Assembly (NCBI RefSeq): GCF_900143285.1 | Contig: NZ_FRDN01000017.1 | Location: forward strand, 57,289 to 121,288 | DNA length: 64,000 nt | Direction of reading: 5' to 3' | Source of the DNA: Desulfitobacterium chlororespirans DSM 11544 | GTDB lineage: Bacteria > Bacillota > Desulfitobacteriia > Desulfitobacteriales > Desulfitobacteriaceae | In this document: positions 35,664 to 42,703 of the stretch, piece by piece | Layout of the letters: each line of letters begins with the position of its first letter | Position numbering within the stretch: position 1 is the stretch's first letter | Program-made: the position numbers and the translations under genes | Notes under the pieces: model-generated | What the model saw: only the letters and a program-made list of their open reading frames with translations | Databases searched by the model: none | What the model was told of the DNA's origin: nothing

Positions 35664-36911
35664 ATGAAAAAGATTAAATCATTAGCGTTAGTTATTGCCT
35701 TAGGGACTGTTCTTGTTTTAAGTGGGTGCTCAGGTGGTCAAACCACACCGGCTACTGCGGTTAAAGATCCGGCTCCTGCACAAGAGGCAAAGTATAAAGA
35801 TGGCATTTATTTTGCACAATCCGACTTTGATGGCGGTTGGAAATATACCGCCACCATCGAAGTGAAAGATGGTAAAATTGTTACCGCCGACTGGAATGGT
35901 GCCAATGAAAAAGGTGGACCTGATAAGGATACATTCTCGGCATCCGGTCAATACGGTCTGGTAGCCAAAGGAAAAGCTCAGGCTGAGTGGCATGAGCAAG
36001 CTCAAAAAGCTGAGGCTTATCTGATTGAAACCCAAGATCCGACTAAGATTACCTATAAAGATAATGAAGGGCACACGGATGATATAGCCGGTGTATCCAT
36101 TCATGTCAATGAGTTTTTTGATTTAGCCAAGCAAGCTCTGGATGCCGGCCCTGTAGGCAAAGGTAAATATCAAGATGGCGCATACTATGCCGAGACTCCT
36201 ATGTATGGTAAAGATGGTTGGAAATATTTCGCTAGCCTGACGGTTATCAACGGCAACATCGTGGCTGCTGATTGGAACGGCTTAAACGTTAAAGGCGGCA
36301 AAGATAAGGATACATTATCTGCTGACGGAGAATATGGTCTGGTAGAAAAAGGTAAGGCTCAGGCAGAATGGCATGAGCAAGCTAAAAAAGCTGAAGCTTA
36401 TCTCTTAAAAACCCAGGATCCTACCAAGATCACCTATAAAGATGATGCCGGTCATACCGACGATATCGCCGGTGTATCCATTCATGTTGTTGAGTTCTTT
36501 GATCTGGCTAAAGCTGCTTTAGACAAAGGACCCATTGCCCAAGGTTCTTATAAAGACGGCATCTACTATGCTGCCGAAGAAGCTTTCAAAGGCGGCTGGA
36601 AGTATATGACCAGCATCGTCGTTAAAAACGGAGCCATCGTCGGTGTTGATTGGAATGGTATCCCCGAAGATGCTACCAAGCCGAATAAAGACGTTCAATC
36701 CACTAGCGGCGATTACAAACTCGCTCCTGGAAACCAAGGTGAATGGGCTGTGCAAGCTCAAAAAGCCGAAGAGTATCTCTTAAAGACCCAAGATCCGACC
36801 AAGATCAACTATAAGGATGATGCCGGTCATTCCGATGATATCGCTGGAGTATCCGTAACAGTTGGTGAGTTCTTCAAACTGGCTCAAAAGGCCCTCGAAG
36901 GTGCCAAATAA
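35664..36911 (+). CDS. Lipoprotein with three FMN-binding-like repeats (PplA-like)
   Basis: 415 residues. Signal and lipobox LSGCSGG anchor C22. Three repeats of about 120 residues (roughly 45-165, 170-290, 295-415) each begin YKDGIYFA-like, contain GGWKYTATIEVKDGKIV and DWNG, and end DDIAGVSIHV or DDIAGVSVTV. This resembles the FMN_bind family, whose ApbE target motif is D-x2-S/T-G-A-T/S; here Val replaces Ala and Ser is the possible acceptor. A similar two-domain protein, PplA, carries electrons outside the Listeria membrane. ATG 35664 follows GGAGGAGGAAGG. Flanked on both sides by apbE genes. Confidence 0.8.
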   Translation: MKKIKSLALVIALGTVLVLSGCSGGQTTPATAVKDPAPAQEAKYKDGIYFAQSDFDGGWKYTATIEVKDGKIVTADWNGANEKGGPDKDTFSASGQYGLVAKGKAQAEWHEQAQKAEAYLIETQDPTKITYKDNEGHTDDIAGVSIHVNEFFDLAKQALDAGPVGKGKYQDGAYYAETPMYGKDGWKYFASLTVINGNIVAADWNGLNVKGGKDKDTLSADGEYGLVEKGKAQAEWHEQAKKAEAYLLKTQDPTKITYKDDAGHTDDIAGVSIHVVEFFDLAKAALDKGPIAQGSYKDGIYYAAEEAFKGGWKYMTSIVVKNGAIVGVDWNGIPEDATKPNKDVQSTSGDYKLAPGNQGEWAVQAQKAEEYLLKTQDPTKINYKDDAGHSDDIAGVSVTVGEFFKLAQKALEGAK

Positions 36912-36937
36912 TAGGGTTTAGGCAAGAATACTAATAC

Positions 36938-36975
36938 CATGAAGAAGCGGTTTCGGCTGCTTCTTCATTTCTTTC
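36938..36975 (+). terminator. Terminator after the FMN-binding lipoprotein
   Basis: GAAGAAGC and GCTTCTTC pair around a short loop, followed by ATTTCTTTC. Confidence 0.65.
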
Positions 36976-37057
36976 TTCTATAAAATAATACTGTTTCATA
37001 CTATAATAAAGCTTGGGACAAGATGATTACTCGCCAAGATGGAGGTTTTCTTCTACT

Positions 37058-38158
37058 ATGCAAAATCTAAGACCGTCATCCTTCAAATCTCGGTTGCTTG
37101 TGATGTTAATTTGTGTATGTTTAAGCTTTTCCCTGGTGGGATGCTTGTCTGCAGAGACCAAGGTGAAAGAATTTGAACCTGTCGTCGAAACAACTTTTTT
37201 GATGGGGACAGTGGCCAAGATTACCATCTACGATGAGATAAAAGATAAGGAGATCTTTCAGAGGGTTTTTGATCGTCTCACCGATATTGAGCAAAGAATG
37301 ACGATTAATGATGACTATCCGAATAGTGAGATAATCCACTTGAATAAAGTTTCCGGCAAGGAGTTTGTGAAAATAAACCCCGATACATTTTTTGTTTTAG
37401 AGAAAGCGAAATATTTCGCTGAGCTTTCTCAAGGAAAATTCGATATCACTATCGGTCCCATTGTCAAGCTTTGGAATATCGGCTCGGATAATGCCCGGGT
37501 TCCTGGTATTGATGAAATAAATGAGAAATTGCCCTTGGTGGATTATCATGATCTTATTCTCGATAAAGACAATTCCAGTGCTAAGCTGAACCAAGAGGGT
37601 ATGGTGGTGGATTTAGGAGCTATCGCCAAAGGGTATGCTGCCGATGAGGCGGTAAAGATCCTCAAAGAGGCTGGGATCGAGCATGCTATTGTTAATCTTG
37701 GCGGCAATATTGTGGCGATGAATACTAAACCCGATGGCTCCCTTTGGCGGCTTGGCTTGCAGGATCCTTATGAAATCAGGGGTAAATCCATGGGCGTGGT
37801 TCTGCTCAATGACCAGACCTTGGTCTCATCCGGGACCTATGAACGGTACTTCGAAGAAGATGGCAAAGTATATCATCACCTGATTGATCCGGACACAGGC
37901 TATCCTGGCGAAAATGGGTTGATCAGTGTTTCCATCATTACGAAAGAATCTGTGAATGCCGATGGCTTATCCACCGGGACCTTCCTGCTCGGCCTTGAGG
38001 AAGGGATGAAAATGATTGAAAAGATTCCTGACACGGAAGCGATATTCGTCACCGCCGATAAAAAGGTATATGTAACGTCAGGCATCAACAGCTCCAACTT
38101 TGAAATCACCAACCCTGATTATCATCTGCAGACGACACCTTCCCCAGAGGCCAAATAG
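37058..38158 (+). CDS. apbE: FAD:protein FMN transferase, second copy, lipoprotein
   Basis: 366 residues. Signal peptide with SFSLVGCLS, then ApbE core: FLMGTVAKITIYD, FDITIGPIVKLWNIG, VDLGAIAKGYAAD, IVNLGGNIVAMN and HLIDPDTGYPGENG. It is about as similar to the 32.2 kb copy as two paralogues of this family usually are. ATG 37058 lies twelve bases after GGAGG, a long spacing. Probably modifies the lipoprotein encoded just upstream. Confidence 0.88.
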   Translation: MQNLRPSSFKSRLLVMLICVCLSFSLVGCLSAETKVKEFEPVVETTFLMGTVAKITIYDEIKDKEIFQRVFDRLTDIEQRMTINDDYPNSEIIHLNKVSGKEFVKINPDTFFVLEKAKYFAELSQGKFDITIGPIVKLWNIGSDNARVPGIDEINEKLPLVDYHDLILDKDNSSAKLNQEGMVVDLGAIAKGYAADEAVKILKEAGIEHAIVNLGGNIVAMNTKPDGSLWRLGLQDPYEIRGKSMGVVLLNDQTLVSSGTYERYFEEDGKVYHHLIDPDTGYPGENGLISVSIITKESVNADGLSTGTFLLGLEEGMKMIEKIPDTEAIFVTADKKVYVTSGINSSNFEITNPDYHLQTTPSPEAK

Positions 38159-38216
38159 GTGGTTGATTTCCTATCGTTCAGTCATGAAGTTGTTTAGTCA
38201 TAAAGAATCAAATGAC

Positions 38217-38262
38217 AACAAGAGGGCATCTCAATAATTGGAGAGCCCTCTTGTTCTTTAAA
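38217..38262. terminator. Terminator between the second apbE and the minus-strand sulfur gene
   Basis: AACAAGAGGGC and GCCCTCTTGTT are perfect 11-base arms with a 17-base loop, followed by CTTT on one strand and preceded by A-rich sequence. Confidence 0.75.
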
Positions 38263-38305
38263 GGAAGTCTGACTGTATGGAACTATTGGTGTTTGATCTA
38301 TAGAA

Positions 38306-40051
38306 CTATTGATGTTTGATCGTTTGGGTATCTGGGTCGATTATGTCTTCGTCGGCGCAGCAGGGGTAGGGGTTGAGTCCTTTTTTGTAATCATCCAAGG
38401 CCTGATTGGGATCAAAGCCCTGGACAGAGTAAGTGGTATAGCCGCCGGTAAGATTTAAGACCCGATAGCCCCTTGGGGTAAGAATCCGCTCGGCAAAGTA
38501 GCCTCTTAACCCCACTTCGCAGTAGACAACAATAAGCTTTGCGGGGTCCAGTTCCTGGAGACGTTGGCGAAGATCATCCACGGGAATATTTATAGCTCCT
38601 TCCACATGACCCTTGGCAAATTCAATTTTAGTCCGGACATCAACAAAGATATACTCCTCCTCGATCTTGTTCAGATCATCCCATACCAGCATATGAGCTT
38701 GGCCGGTTAAGACATTCTGAGCCACATACCCGGCCATATTCACAGGGTCTTTGGCTGAGGAGAAGGGCGGTGCATAGGCCAACTCCAGCTCGGTCAGGTC
38801 CTCGACGGTACCCCCAAGACGGATGACTGTGGCGATAACATCAATGCGCTTATCGACGCCATCCCTGCCGATGCCCTGGGCACCGAAAATCCTCCCATCG
38901 GCACCGAAGATGAGCTTCAGGGTCAGCGGATAAGCGTTGGGATAATAGGAAGCATGAGAAACAGGATGAATATGGATGACATGATAAGGCAGATTTGCCC
39001 GTTGCAGTGTTCTCTCATTAGCACCGGTACTGGCGGCAGTGAGTTCAAAAATCTTGATGATGGAAGTTCCCTGGGTGCCCTTGTAGGTTGAATTTAAGCC
39101 GGCGATGTTATCTGCTGCAATGCGGCCTTGCTTGTTGGCCGGGCCGGCCAGAGGAATGGCCGTTTTCGTCTTGGTTATATAGTCCAGAACCTCCACAGCA
39201 TCTCCTGCAGCATAGACATGGGGAAGATTCGTTTCCATATGTTCATTAACGATCAGATGACCTTTGGGCCCCAGCTCTAAACCGCTTTCTTTGAGGAATC
39301 CTGTATCAGGGATGACGCCGATGGCCAAGATGATCAGATCTCCCTGGAGCTTCGTATTGCTGGCCAGAGTCACTTCAACCTGGTTATCCAGATCTTGAAA
39401 AGACTTCACGCCATCGTTCAAGATAAGGCGAATTCCGTTGGCCACCAGTTTTTTCTCGGCAAGAACCACCATATCTGTATCAAAGGGGGCGAGGATATGG
39501 GGAGCGGCTTCGACAAGAGTTACATTCAATCCCCGTTCCCTGAGGTTTTCAGCCATTTCAACTCCTACAAAACCACCGCCAATGATAATGGCGCTCTGCA
39601 CGCCTTTCTGATCCACCAGGCCTTTGATAGCATCCGTATCGGGGATATTGCGGAGAGTGAGGATATTTTTGCTGTCGATGCCGGGAATATTAGGCCACAA
39701 AGCCTTAGCGCCGGGGGAAAGAATGATGGCATCGTAACTCTCTTCATAGGTTCCTCTGGACTGACTTTTGACGAGAACTTTCTTGTTATCGGCATCGAGC
39801 TGGATGACTTCACTGCGAATCCGCACATCAATGTTAAAGCGGGCCTGCATATCTTCCGGGGTCTGAACCATTAATCGCTCCCGTTTCGTAATCGCTCCAC
39901 CGATATAGTAGGGTAATCCGCAATTGGCAAAAGATATGTAGTCATCACGTTCAAAGAGGATGATTTCCGCATCTTCATCCAGACGTCTTAGCCGCGCCGC
40001 TGCAGAGGCTCCTCCGGCCACTCCGCCGACAATAAGTACCTTTTTCTTCAT
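38306..40051 (-). CDS. CoA-disulfide reductase-like flavoprotein with C-terminal rhodanese domain
   Basis: 581 residues. FAD- and NAD(P)H-binding motifs VLIVGGVAGGASAAARLRR and SAIIIGGGFVGVEMAENL; single active cysteine C44 in SFANCGLPYYIGG. The last 120 residues form a rhodanese domain with C511 in VYCEVGLRG. Such CoADR-RHD (Npsr) proteins reduce CoA persulfides or polysulfides with NADH. The tail has an additional CC pair (YPCCADED). ATG 40051 is nine bases after AAGGG; TTG 40060 is possible. Probably co-transcribed with the upstream arsR-type gene. Confidence 0.9.
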   Translation of the reverse strand: MKKKVLIVGGVAGGASAAARLRRLDEDAEIILFERDDYISFANCGLPYYIGGAITKRERLMVQTPEDMQARFNIDVRIRSEVIQLDADNKKVLVKSQSRGTYEESYDAIILSPGAKALWPNIPGIDSKNILTLRNIPDTDAIKGLVDQKGVQSAIIIGGGFVGVEMAENLRERGLNVTLVEAAPHILAPFDTDMVVLAEKKLVANGIRLILNDGVKSFQDLDNQVEVTLASNTKLQGDLIILAIGVIPDTGFLKESGLELGPKGHLIVNEHMETNLPHVYAAGDAVEVLDYITKTKTAIPLAGPANKQGRIAADNIAGLNSTYKGTQGTSIIKIFELTAASTGANERTLQRANLPYHVIHIHPVSHASYYPNAYPLTLKLIFGADGRIFGAQGIGRDGVDKRIDVIATVIRLGGTVEDLTELELAYAPPFSSAKDPVNMAGYVAQNVLTGQAHMLVWDDLNKIEEEYIFVDVRTKIEFAKGHVEGAINIPVDDLRQRLQELDPAKLIVVYCEVGLRGYFAERILTPRGYRVLNLTGGYTTYSVQGFDPNQALDDYKKGLNPYPCCADEDIIDPDTQTIKHQ

Positions 40052-40069
40052 GTTGGCCAACCCTTTCTT

Positions 40070-40354
40070 TCACACTTCTTGAAGGACATCGCTGACAAGT
40101 TGGGTGATTCTTCTGTTCTTTATTTTGTAATAGATTTCCAGACCATTTCTGCGGTATTCCACGATGCCGGCGGAACGCAATTTCTGTAAATGCTGGGATA
40201 TGGTGGACTGAGGAGTATTGAGACAAGTATGCATGGTGGTTACATTGCACTCCTCCATTTCCAGCAACCTGCTCACAATACAAAGTCTTACCGGATGAGC
40301 TAAAACTTTAAGCAATTCAGCGACCTCATTGTATTTTGCGTAACCATGATCCAA
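40070..40354 (-). CDS. ArsR-family transcriptional regulator
   Basis: 94 residues, winged helix with LAHPVRLCIVSRLLEME, the recognition helix TPQSTISQHLQKLRSAGIV and YRRNGLEIYYKI. Cysteines C25, C36 and C44 could be a thiol or metal sensor; pairing with a persulfide reductase gene resembles BigR/SqrR sulfide regulators, though those use other positions. TTG start behind AGAAGGGCGG. First gene of a two-gene minus-strand operon, 18 bases before the reductase. Confidence 0.82.
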   Translation of the reverse strand: MDHGYAKYNEVAELLKVLAHPVRLCIVSRLLEMEECNVTTMHTCLNTPQSTISQHLQKLRSAGIVEYRRNGLEIYYKIKNRRITQLVSDVLQEV

Positions 40355-40402
40355 AGAGATACCGCCCTTCTGTATGCTAAGACTTTTTTTAATTTTGTAG
40401 TA

Positions 40403-40449
40403 TCATTATATTCATATAATACGATATAATGAAAGCAAGTCATTGTCAA
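40403..40449 (-). promoter_or_regulatory. Promoter and candidate operator of the arsR-reductase operon
   Basis: On the minus strand TTGACA (40449-40444) and TATCGT (40426-40421) are 17 bases apart. TCATTATAT (40403-40411) and ATATAATGA (40424-40432) form a perfect inverted repeat over the -10 region, a likely ArsR-type operator. Confidence 0.55.
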
Positions 40450-40569
40450 TTGCTTTTTGGAGCGTTGTTTTCCCGCATTCCTATTGATCTGGTCTAAATA
40501 GAAAAGGAAATCCTTGCTCAGTGTCGAAATAGGCAACAGCAAGTGCAAGTAAATTGAGGAGGGTGATAA

Positions 40570-41253
40570 ATGGGAGGTAAAACTAAAGGTATCGTTGAGG
40601 AATTAATCGAAACCTTCAGCTTTGCTCAAGAGTTATCCTATAAGCAGATTGAGGCCTTGGTGGAACATTCAACTATTCAAGAAGTCCCTGCCGGTACCAT
40701 CATTGCGGAAAAGGGTTCCTATTGCCACGGCTTGGCTTTACTTTTATCCGGAGAGCTGAGGGTGGCTATGAATTCGGAGGACGGGCGGGAAGTAACCATT
40801 TATCATATCTTTAAGGGCCGGATTTGTCCTCTGTCGGCGGCCTGTGTGTTAGGAGATTTTAAAGGCAACACGGTCACAGTTACAGCTGAGACTGATGTTA
40901 AGGTCGTTTGGGTATCCCGCAGGTTTTTCGCACGGTCTTTTGCCGAATCGGAACCCTTTTATCGGTTTGTGATCAACGATATATCCAATCGGCTTTTCGA
41001 GGCGACCGAGGTGGTGGACAGTATTGCCTTTGTGCCGGTAAGAAAACGGCTGGCTCAGCTCCTGTTCTCCAGCAGTAATAGTGGCCGCTCTCCCGTTTAT
41101 ATGACCCATGAGGGCTTTGCCCGGGAGCTGGGTACAGCACGGGAAGTTATTAGCCGGGAACTGAAAGGGTTTGAGCGGCTGGGTATTTTAACCTTATCAC
41201 GGGGGCGCCTGGATATTAAGGAGCCTAAAGAATTAGAAAAGCTCATTCAATAG
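40570..41253 (+). CDS. Crp/Fnr-family transcriptional regulator
   Basis: 227 residues. N-terminal cyclic-nucleotide-type beta barrel (GTIIAEKGSYCHGLALLLSGELRV) and C-terminal helix-turn-helix THEGFARELGTAREVISRELK. No N-terminal Fnr-type iron-sulfur cysteine cluster; C-x-C-like pairs at GRICPLSAACVLG may sense redox. ATG follows GAGGAGGGTG. It lies between the sulfur genes and is divergent from arsR; two TGTGA-type boxes sit upstream of the following operon. Confidence 0.85.
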   Translation: MGGKTKGIVEELIETFSFAQELSYKQIEALVEHSTIQEVPAGTIIAEKGSYCHGLALLLSGELRVAMNSEDGREVTIYHIFKGRICPLSAACVLGDFKGNTVTVTAETDVKVVWVSRRFFARSFAESEPFYRFVINDISNRLFEATEVVDSIAFVPVRKRLAQLLFSSSNSGRSPVYMTHEGFARELGTAREVISRELKGFERLGILTLSRGRLDIKEPKELEKLIQ

Positions 41254-41280
41254 CAGCTGGCATAGTTTTAATAAAGCTTA

Positions 41281-41323
41281 GAAAAAGTGAAGGCAAGCAT
41301 AGCATAGCTTGCTCTTCGCTTTT
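41281..41323 (+). terminator. Terminator after the Crp/Fnr-type gene
   Basis: AAAAAGTGAAGGCAAGC and GCTTGCTCTTCGCTTTTT pair with one bulge, followed by a T-run. Confidence 0.75.
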
Positions 41324-41447
41324 TTTGATCAGCTGCCAGGTGGCCTTGTCAATAAGCCTGTGGAAGGATGCTTTTCACATTTTCTTCACAAGTGTACTTT
41401 AGTCACAGATGAAGTAAAGGAAGTTATGTTAGGATAAGGATGAGAGT

Positions 41448-41463
41448 TGTGATAAATGTTACA
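41448..41463 (+). promoter_or_regulatory. Crp/Fnr-type box 1
   Basis: TGTGATAAATGTTACA has the form TGTGA-N6-TTACA, one mismatch from the Crp consensus half-sites. It lies 156 bases before the operon start and 108 bases before the perfect box 2. Confidence 0.45.
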
Positions 41464-41570
41464 TAATCTGAGCAAAGGGCAGAGGGATGGACCAGTATAG
41501 AGCACAATCTGTATCTCAGCTGCTCTGTATCCCGGCAGAAAATGAACCAAGGCACTGCTCGTTTTATGAA

Positions 41571-41586
41571 TGTGAACATTATCACA
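41571..41586 (+). promoter_or_regulatory. Crp/Fnr-type box 2 (perfect palindrome)
   Basis: TGTGAACATTATCACA is TGTGA-N6-TCACA exactly. It is 33 bases before the ATG of the first operon gene. The adjacent Crp/Fnr-family gene is the obvious candidate regulator. Confidence 0.6.
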
Positions 41587-41618
41587 ATTATCGAGACATT
41601 AAAAAGGAGGGGGAGCCA

Positions 41619-42677
41619 ATGAAACATCGGATTCGATTCAAGACTCTGCTGGGAGTGTCGTTGCTTGCGTTTGCTTTGGCAGGATGTGCCAATACAAGTC
41701 CGGCGACTGTGGTTGGACCGGGCACTAGTGAAGCACCCTTGGTGGAGCAGTTTGAATCCGTCAGGCAAGTTGTGGATGAATTTCTTGCCGGGGATAAAGT
41801 CGCCGCCATGACGCCTGAGGAGCTTTATCAGATTGTCCGGGAGGGTAATGGTCATTACTTGTTAGTGGATATAAGAGCTAATCAGGATTTCGTCAGCAGC
41901 AATATCCCAGGTTCAGTCAGCATACCTTACGCTCAAACCTCTAGCCCGGAAAGGCTGGAGAGCTTGCCTAAAGACAAAACCATGGTGGTTATTGACTATA
42001 ACGGCCATCTGGCGGCCCAAACGGCAGCCACCTGGAATCAATTGGGATATCAGACGGTACCGCTTCTCTATGGCATGCAAAGCTGGACACAAGAAGCATC
42101 ACCTACCGGTTATGAGGCATTTCCTACCCAACCTCTCAATAACACCTTGGTTACAGACATGACAACAGTAACCCTTGCAGAGAATACCCTTCCGGAAATT
42201 AAGTACCCTGAGGGGAAAACCCAGGAGTATATCGCTCACACCACCAGAACCTATCTGGATCGGAATTATAAAGGAGTCATTACTGCGGAAGAACTTGACA
42301 GCGAGCTGCAGCAAGGGTCTGCAGACCACTATCTTTTGGTGGACATTCGTGAACCGAAGCATTACCAGCAGGGGCATCTTGAAGGAGCCGTCAATATTCC
42401 GCTGGGCCAATTGGCCGATTCGGATAAGGTTAAGAGCTACTCACCGGATCAACGGATTGTTTTGATCGGCTATGACGGTATGGATGCCAGCCAGGGGGCC
42501 CGGAGCCTGGTCACCTTGGGATATGATTGTGTGGCTCTGAAGTATGGAATGAGCTATTGGAGTGCTCAGGAGGCCGCCACGGGAGCGGTTCCGGTGCACA
42601 GCCTTGTTAAGGAATATTACCAATTAACTCCGTTGAACTATCTCCCACCGAGTACAGGTGCGGCAGGTTGTGGTTGA
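41619..42677 (+). CDS. Lipoprotein with two catalytically dead rhodanese domains
   Basis: 352 residues. Signal and lipobox LALAGCANT, lipid-anchored C23. Two rhodanese folds (about 80-170 and 235-330) each carry the LLVDIR start motif and the spacing of the family. The active-site loop cysteine is replaced: D126 in VVIDYNG and G284 in VLIGYDG. Sulfurtransfer through a cysteine persulfide is therefore unlikely; a binding or scaffold role is possible. Ends GAAGCG with a lone cysteine. ATG 41619 follows AGGAGGGGGAG. First gene of the molybdoenzyme operon. Confidence 0.8.
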   Translation: MKHRIRFKTLLGVSLLAFALAGCANTSPATVVGPGTSEAPLVEQFESVRQVVDEFLAGDKVAAMTPEELYQIVREGNGHYLLVDIRANQDFVSSNIPGSVSIPYAQTSSPERLESLPKDKTMVVIDYNGHLAAQTAATWNQLGYQTVPLLYGMQSWTQEASPTGYEAFPTQPLNNTLVTDMTTVTLAENTLPEIKYPEGKTQEYIAHTTRTYLDRNYKGVITAEELDSELQQGSADHYLLVDIREPKHYQQGHLEGAVNIPLGQLADSDKVKSYSPDQRIVLIGYDGMDASQGARSLVTLGYDCVALKYGMSYWSAQEAATGAVPVHSLVKEYYQLTPLNYLPPSTGAAGCG

Positions 42678-42703
42678 TGAATTACGGACAAGGAGGGAAG
42701 GTT

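Noticed and set aside
40570..41253. Oxygen-sensing Fnr
   Set aside because: The N-terminal cysteine cluster for a 4Fe-4S centre is not present.
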